Part shown: piece by piece, positions 1 to 5,204 of the stretch
Layout of the letters: each line of letters starts with the position of its first letter
Numbering within the stretch: position 1 is the stretch's first letter
Source of the DNA: Oscillospiraceae bacterium
GTDB taxonomy: Bacteria; Bacillota; Clostridia; Oscillospirales; Ruminococcaceae
DNA: 5,204 nucleotides
NCBI GenBank assembly: GCA_029005335.1
Contig: JAQXFT010000040.1
Location: forward strand, 1-5,204
Reading direction: 5' to 3'
Translations under genes and position numbers: made by a program
Notes under the pieces: model-generated
Database searches by the model: none
Seen by the model: the letters and a program-made list of their open reading frames with translations, nothing else
What the model was told of the DNA's origin: nothing

Positions 1-795
1 AATACAGTCGGAATTGACTGTGTGGCAATGTGCGTCAACGATATTATATGCTGTGGAGCAAAGCCCCAGTTTTTCCTCGACTATATTGCAGTCGGAAAGA
101 ACTATCCCGAAAAAATTGCTGATATAGTATCAGGTGTTGCAGAGGGCTGTGTACAGTCAGGCTGTGCATTAATCGGCGGAGAAACTGCTGAAATGCCGGG
201 CTTCTATCCCGTTGACGAATACGACCTTGCCGGATTTGCAGTAGGTGTTGTTGATAAGGATAAGATTCTTAAACCCGAAACCCAGAAGGCAGGAGATGTC
301 TTAATCGCTATAAAGTCAAGCGGTGTTCATTCAAACGGCTTCTCACTTGTAAGAAATGTATTCACAGTAAACGAACAGAATCTCAAGAGATATTTCTCCG
401 ATTTGGGAACTACTCTCGGAGATTGCCTGCTCACTCCTACAAAAATTTATGTCAGGGCAATTATGAATCTGCTTGATAAAGTAAATGTAAAGTCGATTTC
501 TCACATTACGGGCGGAGGATTCTATGAAAATATTCCACGTTCGCTTCCGAAAAACCTCTCTGCAAAAATCGAAAGAAATGCAGTTCAGGTTCTGCCCGTT
601 TTCGACCTTATAGCCAGAACCGGAAATATTCCTGAACGTGATATGTTCAATACATTCAATATGGGAGTAGGTATGGTTGTATGCGTTGATAAAAATGATG
701 CTGATAAGGCAGTATCAGCTATAAATGAATCCGGTGAACAGGCATATATATTCGGTGAGCTTGTTGAATCGGACGAAGGCGTTATTATCTGCTAA
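1..795 (+). CDS. purM: Phosphoribosylformylglycinamidine cyclo-ligase (AIR synthetase), 5'-truncated
   Basis: PurM catalyses the ATP-dependent closure of FGAM to AIR, the fifth step of de novo purine synthesis, in the cytoplasm. The reading frame is open from base 1 and gives 264 residues before TAA, so roughly the first 80 residues of a ~345-residue enzyme lie off the left edge; the GTG at 22 and the ATG at 28 are internal codons, not starts. Visible family motifs, in residues of the visible part, are GIDCVAMCVND (4-14), the signature GGETAEMPG (59-67), SSGVHSNGFSLVR (106-118, beginning of the C-terminal domain), ITGGGFYENIPR (169-180) and a FNTFNMGVGMVV segment near residue 217. These cover the end of the N-terminal AIRS domain and the whole C-terminal domain, with no frameshift. 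It is the first gene of the visible operon. The identification is secure. Confidence 0.97.
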   Translation, partial: NTVGIDCVAMCVNDIICCGAKPQFFLDYIAVGKNYPEKIADIVSGVAEGCVQSGCALIGGETAEMPGFYPVDEYDLAGFAVGVVDKDKILKPETQKAGDVLIAIKSSGVHSNGFSLVRNVFTVNEQNLKRYFSDLGTTLGDCLLTPTKIYVRAIMNLLDKVNVKSISHITGGGFYENIPRSLPKNLSAKIERNAVQVLPVFDLIARTGNIPERDMFNTFNMGVGMVVCVDKNDADKAVSAINESGEQAYIFGELVESDEGVIIC

Positions 796-801
796 TCAGT
801 A

Positions 802-831
802 TTGACGGATTCCCTCCGTCTTTATGATTAT
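802..831 (+). promoter_or_regulatory. Possible weak sigma-A-type promoter for the lysozyme-like gene
   Basis: TTGACG (802-807) matches five of six bases of the -35 consensus. Eighteen bases downstream, GATTAT (826-831) matches four of six bases of the -10 consensus. The element overlaps the purM-distal hairpin and would place a start shortly before the lysozyme-like gene's ribosome binding site. The -10 is poor and AT-rich DNA gives such matches by chance, so this is only suggestive. Confidence 0.25.
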
Positions 832-837
832 ATTTTT
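804..837 (+). terminator. Possible weak intrinsic terminator after purM
   Basis: A perfect 6-bp stem, GACGGA (804-809) and TCCGTC (815-820), encloses a 5-base loop and is followed by TTTATGATTATATTTTT. The tail is T-rich but interrupted and the stem is short, so it could attenuate rather than stop transcription. It lies in the 83-base spacer between purM and the secreted lysozyme-like gene. No RNA data are available to test it. Confidence 0.35.
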
Positions 838-878
838 CAGCAAATACCACAAATACTAAATATGAAAGGTGAAAGAAG

Positions 879-1673
879 ATGAAAAAGTTAAACAGAACCA
901 AGGCGATTACACGAATCATAGGAGGAATGCTTGCCTGCACTACAATGATTATGGCAAATGCACTGTCAGCATTTGCATATACTCTTGAAACAGGTACATA
1001 TATATACAGCGATACAATGTCCAAGGATTATTATCTCGACCTCTATTACAGCAATCATGAGATAAGAGAAACAGCTCAGTATATCTGGAATTTTCTTGAA
1101 AACCACGGTTTCAATGATGTTGCTGCATCTGCAGTAATAGGCAATTTTATGTGTGAAACAGGCACTCTTAACTACTCTGCTTATGAGGGCGGAATATATG
1201 ATTACGAGGACGGTATCGGCATTGCACAGTGGACAACTGTTGACGGCGGACTCGGTACAGGTGTACATGCGGATTTGGCACAGTTTGCCTATGAAAATTA
1301 CGGCTGTTATAACTATACACCGTATCCGTGGGAATCCACATATAACACATGGGTATCAAATCTTGACTGTCAGCTTTCATTCTTTATAAGCGATTCTGCA
1401 CACGGCAATAAGAATATGACATGGTATGGATATTCATATTTTGCCGAATTACCTTGGGACGTTCAGTATCTGACCGATTTTGCAGTACATGACTGGCTTG
1501 CTGATACAGGCTGGGATACCGCAAGAGCTATAAAAAGAGCTACAGAGGTATTCTGCTTCAGATGGGAGATTGCAAGCGGTGATTACTCCAATATGGGAGA
1601 TATAAGACTTCCTGCAGCACTTGCAACTTATGAGTATTTCACAGGCTACAGTGCAGGAGAAATCTGGTATTAA
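879..1673 (+). CDS. Secreted phage-tail-lysozyme-like protein
   Basis: The product is 264 residues. It starts with a basic stretch (MKKLNRTK), a hydrophobic segment at about 13-28 and a signal peptidase I type site LSAFA|Y (cleavage predicted after residue 33), so it should be exported. The mature part, from about residue 66, resembles the phage tail lysozyme family (Phage_lysozyme2 type): IWNFLENHGFNDVAASAVIGNF (69-90, split helix pair), then CETG with Glu93 as candidate catalytic acid, then GIGIAQWT (112-119), the family's G-G-AQW signature. The C-terminal region (about 192-252) is helical and ends with the FxWE and LPAA segments usual near the end of such domains. Four cysteines (92, 143, 164, 226) remain in the mature protein. 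No cell-wall-binding repeat, dockerin or sorting signal is visible. The start is set by AAAGGTG (865-871), 7 bases before ATG. It is expected to cleave peptidoglycan outside the membrane, either remodelling the producer's own wall or attacking neighbours. It lies inside a purine operon and has no pathway link to it. Confidence 0.8.
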   Translation: MKKLNRTKAITRIIGGMLACTTMIMANALSAFAYTLETGTYIYSDTMSKDYYLDLYYSNHEIRETAQYIWNFLENHGFNDVAASAVIGNFMCETGTLNYSAYEGGIYDYEDGIGIAQWTTVDGGLGTGVHADLAQFAYENYGCYNYTPYPWESTYNTWVSNLDCQLSFFISDSAHGNKNMTWYGYSYFAELPWDVQYLTDFAVHDWLADTGWDTARAIKRATEVFCFRWEIASGDYSNMGDIRLPAALATYEYFTGYSAGEIWY

Positions 1674-1693
1674 TATCTGATAATAGGAAAAAT

Positions 1694-1736
1694 TTCAGAA
1701 AGGACGGGCAGATTTGTATCTGAAAAGCTTTCTGAA
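1694..1736 (+). promoter_or_regulatory. Two-stem hairpin in the purN leader
   Basis: TTCAGAAAG (1694-1702) pairs perfectly with CTTTCTGAA (1728-1736). Inside it, CAGAT (1709-1713) pairs with ATCTG (1718-1722) around a TTGT tetraloop, giving stem, 6x5 internal loop, stem. The 3' arm can alternatively pair with the downstream TTCAGAA (1742-1748) across a 5-base loop, so two exclusive folds exist. No T-run follows, so it does not look like a plain terminator. Confidence 0.45.
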
Positions 1737-1760
1737 TACCGTTCAGAACCCGAAATTGTT

Positions 1761-1800
1761 CCGGACGGCAGAAATATTACAGAATATAATTTCTGTCCGG
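1761..1800 (+). promoter_or_regulatory. Strong bulged hairpin in the purN leader
   Basis: CCGGAC (1761-1766) pairs with GTCCGG (1795-1800), and AGAAAT (1770-1775) pairs with ATTTCT (1789-1794). The total is 12 base pairs with a GGC bulge (1767-1769) on the 5' side and a 13-base loop; an inner ATATT/AATAT pairing around ACAG is an alternative. No T-tract follows. The 3' arm GTCCGG can instead pair with a second CCGGAC at 1830-1835, just before purN. Confidence 0.5.
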
Positions 1801-1835
1801 CTGATGATGAAAGCCGGAAAAAAATTTTTCCGGAC
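1797..1835 (+). promoter_or_regulatory. Competing hairpins abutting the purN start
   Basis: CCGGCT (1797-1802) can pair with AGCCGG (1812-1817). Alternatively CCGGAAAAA (1814-1822) pairs with TTTTTCCGG (1825-1833), a near-palindrome ending 5 bases before the purN ATG. GTCCGG (1795-1800) can also pair with CCGGAC (1830-1835). These use overlapping bases and exclude each other. The GGA at 1832-1834, the only weak ribosome-binding match before purN, lies in an arm, so the fold could control access to the start. Confidence 0.4.
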
Positions 1836-1838
1836 TGA

Positions 1839-2480
1839 ATGGAGATGATTAAAACGAAAAATATAGTTGTTCTTGTATCGGGAGGCGGTACAAATCTGCA
1901 GGCTCTTATAGATGCCGAAAAATCAGGAATTATTCAGGGCGGAAAAATTACCTGTGTAATATCATCAAATCCCGAAGCCTATGCACTTGAACGTGCTGAA
2001 AATAACAATATCCCGACAAAAGTTATCCCGAGAAAAAATTATCCCGACAGCGTTTCCTACAGTAAAGCTATACTGGAGGCTCTTGATTCTGAAAAAGCTG
2101 ATCTGATAGTGCTTGCCGGATTTATGACTATTCTTGATGAATGTGTTACAAAAGCTTATTCATATAAAATAATCAACGTACACCCTGCCCTGATACCGTC
2201 ATTCTGCGGAGAGGGATATTATGGGTTAAAGGTACATGAAAAAGCCCTTGAATACGGAGTCAAGGTCAGTGGGGCAACAGTTCATTTTGTAAACGAAAAG
2301 GCTGATGCAGGAGCTATTATACTTCAAAAGCCTGTTGAAGTAAAATATGGTGATACTCCGGAAATGCTTCAGCGTCGCATTATGGAACAGGCTGAATGGA
2401 AAATACTCCCTGAGGCTGTATCACTTTTCTGTCAGGATAAGATTGATATTATCGACGGCAAAGCATATGTAAGGAATTAA
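1839..2480 (+). CDS. purN: Phosphoribosylglycinamide formyltransferase (GAR transformylase)
   Basis: PurN transfers a formyl group from 10-formyltetrahydrofolate to GAR, giving FGAR, the third step of purine synthesis. The 213-residue product has the usual family length (E. coli about 212). Visible signatures are VLVSGGGTNLQ (11-21, the phosphate-binding loop), AGFMTIL (93-99), INVHPALIPSF (112-122) carrying the catalytic Asn113 and His115, HEKALEYG (133-140), GATVHFV (145-151) and DAGAI (156-160), whose Asp156 matches the essential aspartate near E. coli residue 144. All key residues are present. The start is uncertain: ATG 1839 has only GGA 4 bases upstream, while ATG 1845, two codons in, sits directly against GGAG and overlaps the TGA (1846-1848) of another frame; both give a normal N-terminus. 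It follows a 165-base structured gap and its 3' end carries the ribosome binding site of the next gene. Confidence 0.96.
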   Translation: MEMIKTKNIVVLVSGGGTNLQALIDAEKSGIIQGGKITCVISSNPEAYALERAENNNIPTKVIPRKNYPDSVSYSKAILEALDSEKADLIVLAGFMTILDECVTKAYSYKIINVHPALIPSFCGEGYYGLKVHEKALEYGVKVSGATVHFVNEKADAGAIILQKPVEVKYGDTPEMLQRRIMEQAEWKILPEAVSLFCQDKIDIIDGKAYVRN

Positions 2481-2485
2481 AAAAT

Positions 2486-2980
2486 ATGAACCCTGTTTAT
2501 TTCAGAATACGCCTTCCTCTTGAAAAGGCAATGGAAAGACTGATTCTCTGGTCAGGAATTACATATTCAAGGTGTATGGAATCTGATTTCAGAAATGATG
2601 ATATATTCTGCGATTCGGAGAAACATGAAAAATGTTACCGTCTCGGTGTAAATTCCTGCGGAGAATGGACTGTTTTTGAAGAACTTACAGGAGCTTACAG
2701 CTTCATAAGCGTTGAAAAGTGGCATGAATTTGCAGAAAATGATGAGCTTATCGTAGCAGGCTTTAATGATGATGTCACATACGGCGAATTTATAGTGTTC
2801 CGCAACGGAAGACTTATAAAATATTTCAGCTATGATGAGCTTTCAGATATATCATTCAATGCAGGAGTTTATGATTATAAAATAAATTACTGGACTGATG
2901 TTGCCGGATTTATTGAAGATGATAAATTTTACTTTTCGGATAAGGGTGAAGTGCTTGTTTATAAAGGAGTGTTTTTATGA
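2486..2980 (+). CDS. Uncharacterised acidic protein, possibly immunity-like
   Basis: I do not recognise this 164-residue protein with confidence. It is acidic and aromatic-rich, with no signal peptide or membrane segment, so it is likely cytoplasmic. Notable stretches are CGEWTVFEELTGAYSF (58-73), WHEFAENDELIVAGFNDD (79-96), YGEFIVFRNGRL (99-110) and YWTDVAGFIEDD (135-146). The 'DELIVAG-ND---YGEF-V-RNG' pattern with a following 'W-DVA-F' recalls small single-domain proteins that I associate loosely with immunity-type families in Firmicutes; this is a resemblance from memory, not an assignment. ATG 2486 follows AAGGA (2471-2475, inside the end of purN) by 10 bases. It begins 5 bases after purN and its TGA overlaps the next ATG by four bases (ATGA), so it is transcribed and probably translated together with its neighbours. 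Confidence 0.85.
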   Translation: MNPVYFRIRLPLEKAMERLILWSGITYSRCMESDFRNDDIFCDSEKHEKCYRLGVNSCGEWTVFEELTGAYSFISVEKWHEFAENDELIVAGFNDDVTYGEFIVFRNGRLIKYFSYDELSDISFNAGVYDYKINYWTDVAGFIEDDKFYFSDKGEVLVYKGVFL

Positions 2981-3468
2981 TTACTGATATAAAAAAAGAT
3001 GATTTCGGTATGGAGGGAAAGCTCTATCTTGATGTCTTTGATGCCGACTGCAATGTTGTAATCGATATTGATGCAAGCCTTGATTATGCTCAGAAGTGTG
3101 CTGATATGCTGAATAATCTTTCGTCAGTAACTCTGAAAAATCTCGAAAGGGCTCTGAGACTCTATTGTCTCTCAAGTATCAATGAACATAAGCATTTGTT
3201 GAAAAGCCTGACTTTTGATGTCAGAACTGTGAAGAATATGCTTGAATGTATCTATCCGCAGACAGTATATATAGATGCTCCTGAGGGTTACGGTAAGGGT
3301 ATACGCCTTGAATGTGAATGTGACTGGGAGGAAGAGTGCGAAGGACTTATGACTGTTATTATAAGAGATGATGATATTCTCTATGTCGGTCAGAGCAACG
3401 ATTTAAGCCCCTTTGATGAGCTTGAATACTTCCGTGATGATGAAAACAATTTCGCAAATAAAATATAA
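2977..3468 (+). CDS. Uncharacterised acidic protein coupled to the preceding gene
   Basis: This 163-residue protein is of unknown function, strongly acidic and without export or membrane signals. The N-terminal part (about 14-32) is beta-like (GKLYLDVFDADCNVVIDI). A helical middle follows (about 34-92: YAQKCADMLNNL, LKNLERALRLYCL). The C-terminal part contains IRLECECDWEEECEGLMTV (109-127) followed by IIRDDDILYVGQSNDLSPFDE (split around 128-148). The 'ECEC-WE-E-GL ... YVG' pattern reminds me of domains seen in small uncharacterised, sometimes immunity-associated, bacterial proteins; I cannot confirm this by eye. A strong AAAGGAG (2963-2969) sits 7 bases before ATG 2977, and the start overlaps the preceding stop as ATGA, indicating coupled translation. 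The gene ends 17 bases before the IMP cyclohydrolase. No toxin gene is visible in the window to pair with it. Confidence 0.87.
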   Translation: MITDIKKDDFGMEGKLYLDVFDADCNVVIDIDASLDYAQKCADMLNNLSSVTLKNLERALRLYCLSSINEHKHLLKSLTFDVRTVKNMLECIYPQTVYIDAPEGYGKGIRLECECDWEEECEGLMTVIIRDDDILYVGQSNDLSPFDELEYFRDDENNFANKI

Positions 3469-3485
3469 CCGAAAGGATTTTTCTT

Positions 3486-4199
3486 ATGATTAAACTTGAT
3501 ATTGCAAATCTGCTTAGTGAAAATGCATACCCCGGCAGAGGTATCGTTATAGGCAAATCCCCCAACGGCAGATATGCCGTAACTGCATATTTTATTATGG
3601 GCAGAAGCGTAAACAGCCGTAACAGAGTATTCGTTGAGGACGGTGACGGAATCCGTACTCAGGCTTTTGACCCTTCAAAGCTCAGCGACCCGCATCTTAT
3701 TATATATTCGCCTGTAAGAGTACTCGGCAATAAGCTTATTGTTACAAACGGCGACCAGACTGATACAATCTATGACCTTATGGATAAGCAGTTCACTTTT
3801 GAACAGGCTCTGCGTACACGTGAATTTGAAGATGACGCTCCTAACTATACCCCGAGAATTTCCGGTATTCTCCGCTTTGAGGAAAACGGTTTCAACTATG
3901 CCATGTCAATTCTGAAAAGTGCAAACGGAAATCCCGATTCATGTCAGAGATACACTTTCTGCTATAATAACCCTGTTAACGGAGACGGTCATTTTATCCA
4001 TACTTATATGGGCGACGGAAATCCGCTCCCGAGCTTTGAGGGTGAACCGGAGCTTGTCAGCACTTATGACGATATTGATGAATTTACAGATATTCTCTGG
4101 AATAATCTCAATGAGGACAATAAAGTATCACTCTTTGTAAGATATGTCAATATCGAAAACGGCGGGACTGAAACAAGAATTGTGAATAAAAACAAGTAA
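3486..4199 (+). CDS. purO: IMP cyclohydrolase, PurO type
   Basis: This enzyme is expected to close FAICAR to IMP, the last step of purine synthesis. The 237-residue product matches the IMP cyclohydrolase family first known from archaea (PurO), with homologues in Clostridia; it is unrelated to the N-terminal cyclohydrolase half of ordinary PurH. Visible conserved blocks are YPGRGIVIG (15-23), AYFIMGRSVNSRNRVF (34-49), NGDQTDTI (88-95), YTPRISG (121-127), FCYNNP (158-163), then HFIHTYMGDG (169-178) and PLPSFEGEP (180-188). No frameshift or missing block is seen. GAAAGGA (3471-3477) lies 8 bases before ATG 3486. It is 17 bases after the second unknown gene and 50 bases before the AICAR transformylase, whose product it would use. 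It is slightly longer than archaeal PurO (about 200 residues). The gene symbol is given by family resemblance. Confidence 0.9.
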   Translation: MIKLDIANLLSENAYPGRGIVIGKSPNGRYAVTAYFIMGRSVNSRNRVFVEDGDGIRTQAFDPSKLSDPHLIIYSPVRVLGNKLIVTNGDQTDTIYDLMDKQFTFEQALRTREFEDDAPNYTPRISGILRFEENGFNYAMSILKSANGNPDSCQRYTFCYNNPVNGDGHFIHTYMGDGNPLPSFEGEPELVSTYDDIDEFTDILWNNLNEDNKVSLFVRYVNIENGGTETRIVNKNK

Positions 4200-4233
4200 A
4201 GCATGAACAGTGCAAATGCGAAAATATGAATAT

Positions 4234-4240
4234 AAAGGAG
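4234..4240 (+). promoter_or_regulatory. Ribosome binding site of the AICAR transformylase
   Basis: AAAGGAG lies 9 bases before ATG 4250 and fixes that start. The encoded protein begins close to the LKYG-NPNQ motif, which in fused PurH opens the transformylase domain. This shows that the cyclohydrolase half is absent rather than missed upstream. Confidence 0.8.
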
Positions 4241-4249
4241 TTTTCTAAA

Positions 4250-5204
4250 ATGTCAAATGAAATGCAGTTAAAATACGGCTGTAATCCGAATCAGAAGCCG
4301 TCAAGAGTATATATGGCAGACGGTTCAGAGCTTCCGATTACAGTGCTTTGCGGTAAACCGGGATATATAAATCTTCTTGATGCTCTCAACGGCTGGCAGC
4401 TGGTAAAGGAACTCAAAGAGGCTACCGGAGTATGTGCAGCTACATCATTCAAGCACGTTTCACCGGCAGGAGCAGCAATCGGCAGACCTCTTTCAGATGA
4501 CCTTAAAAAAATATACTGGGTTGACGATTTAGGCGAGCTTTCACCGCTTGCAAGTGCGTATGCAAGGGCAAGAGGTGCGGACAGAATGTCATCATACGGC
4601 GATTTTATTGCACTTTCCGATAAGGTTGACGTATGCACAGCAAAGATGATTCAGCGTGAAGTATCAGACGGCATTATAGCTCCTGATTATGATGATGAGG
4701 CACTTGAAATTCTCAAGTCAAAGAGAAAGGGTACTTACTGCATACTTAAGATTGATGAAAACTATAAGCCGAATCCAATCGAGACAAAACAGGTTTACGG
4801 CGTATCCTTTGAACAGGGCAGAAATGAACTCAATATCAATAAGGAACTCCTTTCAGATGTAGTAACCGAAAATAAGGAAATTCCTGCTGACAAGCTCGAC
4901 GACCTTATGATTTCCCTTATTACTCTCAAATACACACAGTCAAATTCCGTATGCTATGTAAAGGACGGTCAGGCTATAGGAATCGGTGCAGGTCAGCAGT
5001 CAAGAATCCACTGCACACGCCTTGCAGGTCAGAAAGCTGATAACTGGTGGCTCAGACAGTCACCGAAGGTAATGGGACTCCAGTTTGTTGACGGAATCCG
5101 CCGTGCAGACCGTGACAACGCTATTGATGTTTATATCGGCGATGAATATGAGGACGTACTCCGTGAGGGCGAATGGCAGAGAATTTTCAAGGTTAAGCCG
5201 GAAG
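4250..5204 (+). CDS. purH: Stand-alone AICAR formyltransferase (PurH C-terminal domain), 3'-truncated
   Basis: The product transfers the formyl group of 10-formyltetrahydrofolate to AICAR, giving FAICAR for the cyclohydrolase encoded just upstream. 318 residues are visible and the frame is open at the right edge; a stand-alone family member is about 390 residues, so perhaps 70 are missing. Motifs are LKYGCNPNQKPSRV (7-20), ATSFKHVSPAGAA (64-76) with the catalytic Lys68-His69 pair, LGELSPLASAYARARGADR (94-112), MSSYGDFIALSD (113-124), KYTQSNSVCYVKDGQAIGIG (227-246), AGQQSRIHCTRLAGQKAD (247-264) and NWWLRQSP (265-272). The methylglyoxal-synthase-like cyclohydrolase half of ordinary PurH is absent: the protein begins where that domain would end. 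The start is set by AAAGGAG, 9 bases before ATG. The symbol purH is used for this domain only; activity is inferred from the conserved catalytic residues. Confidence 0.95.
   Translation, partial: MSNEMQLKYGCNPNQKPSRVYMADGSELPITVLCGKPGYINLLDALNGWQLVKELKEATGVCAATSFKHVSPAGAAIGRPLSDDLKKIYWVDDLGELSPLASAYARARGADRMSSYGDFIALSDKVDVCTAKMIQREVSDGIIAPDYDDEALEILKSKRKGTYCILKIDENYKPNPIETKQVYGVSFEQGRNELNINKELLSDVVTENKEIPADKLDDLMISLITLKYTQSNSVCYVKDGQAIGIGAGQQSRIHCTRLAGQKADNWWLRQSPKVMGLQFVDGIRRADRDNAIDVYIGDEYEDVLREGEWQRIFKVKPE

Larger units (their letters stand above)
1686..1831 (+). repeat. 10-bp inverted repeat enclosing the structured purN leader
   Basis: GGAAAAATTT (1686-1695) and AAATTTTTCC (1822-1831) are perfect reverse complements 126 bases apart. 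They enclose all the hairpins of this gap. In RNA they could be the closing stem of a multibranched fold; in DNA they would look like short terminal inverted repeats of a ~146-bp element, but I see no flanking target duplication. The repeat is AT-rich, so chance is a real possibility. Confidence 0.4.
1674..1838 (+). other. Open stretch in the lysozyme frame, without a clear start, ending in TGA next to purN
   Basis: After the TAA at 1671-1673 the same frame stays open for 54 codons until TGA at 1836-1838, directly touching the purN ATG at 1839. The translation is hydrophilic and acidic, with pieces such as SERTGRFVSEKLSEYRSEPE and ITEYNFCPADDESRKK. Codon choice (GAA, AGA, CCG, GAT, GGC) resembles the neighbouring genes more than random DNA. 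There is no ATG, GTG or TTG in this frame; only ATT at 1692 or ATA codons could begin it, and only AGGA at 1685-1688 precedes them. It may be the remnant of a lost gene, a C-terminal extension reached only by stop readthrough, or a chance opening in structured intergenic DNA. I do not recognise the peptide. Confidence 0.3.

Noticed and set aside
22..795. A purM start at GTG 22 or ATG 28.
   Set aside because: The frame is open upstream to base 1 and encodes conserved PurM residues (VGID) before these codons, so they are internal.
785..1380. Reverse-strand open frames across the purM end and the lysozyme-like gene.
   Set aside because: They lie opposite a signal-peptide-bearing gene with a good ribosome binding site, have no recognisable domains and look like shadows of the + strand.
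1785..1790. A perfect TATAAT that could be a -10 box for purN.
   Set aside because: No -35-like hexamer lies 16-18 bases upstream; the nearest, TTGTTC at 1756-1761, is 23 bases away. The motif lies inside a hairpin loop and AT-rich DNA produces it often.
1686..1831. The inverted repeats as a small transposable element (MITE).
   Set aside because: The outer repeats are only 10 AT-rich bases, no target duplication is seen, and the multiple internal competing stems fit an RNA structure better. Finding further copies in the genome would revive it.
1674..1838. A known purine, ZTP or tetrahydrofolate riboswitch before purN.
   Set aside because: I could not find the conserved core motifs of these classes by eye, so I call only an unassigned structured region.
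4291..4638. A 115-codon reverse-strand frame.
   Set aside because: It is antisense to strongly conserved AICAR transformylase motifs (SFKHVSPAGAA, MSSYGDFIALSD), so it is a shadow.

Overview
The window is one strand of a de novo purine biosynthesis operon from a moderately AT-rich low-GC Gram-positive bacterium. The PurN and PurM sequence style, the strong AAAGGAG-type ribosome binding sites, and above all a PurO-type IMP cyclohydrolase next to a stand-alone AICAR transformylase fit a Clostridia / Ruminococcus-like (Oscillospiraceae) gut or rumen organism. That assignment is an inference from gene content, not a database match. All supported genes lie on the + strand.

Layout: 1-795 is the C-terminal three quarters of purM (AIR synthetase), cut by the left edge. 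796-878 is a short spacer with a small hairpin and a possible weak promoter. 879-1673 encodes a secreted protein with a signal peptide and a phage-tail-lysozyme-like domain, an unexpected passenger in a purine operon. 1674-1838 is a 165-base gap full of nested and mutually exclusive inverted repeats; it is also open in the lysozyme frame from the lysozyme stop to a TGA touching the purN start. 1839-2480 is purN (GAR transformylase). 2486-2980 and 2977-3468 are two small, acidic, translationally coupled proteins of unknown function. 3486-4199 is a PurO-type IMP cyclohydrolase. 4250-5204 is a stand-alone AICAR transformylase (the C-terminal half of PurH), cut by the right edge.

The enzymes form a coherent part of the pathway: PurM makes AIR, PurN does the first folate-dependent formylation (GAR to FGAR), the PurH-type transformylase does the second (AICAR to FAICAR), and the PurO-like enzyme closes the ring to IMP. 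The last two steps, usually fused in one bacterial PurH polypeptide, are on separate adjacent genes here. The parts the pathway does not explain are the secreted lysozyme-like gene, the structured gap after it, and the two unknown acidic proteins. They break an otherwise tightly packed operon and are the best candidates for something new.
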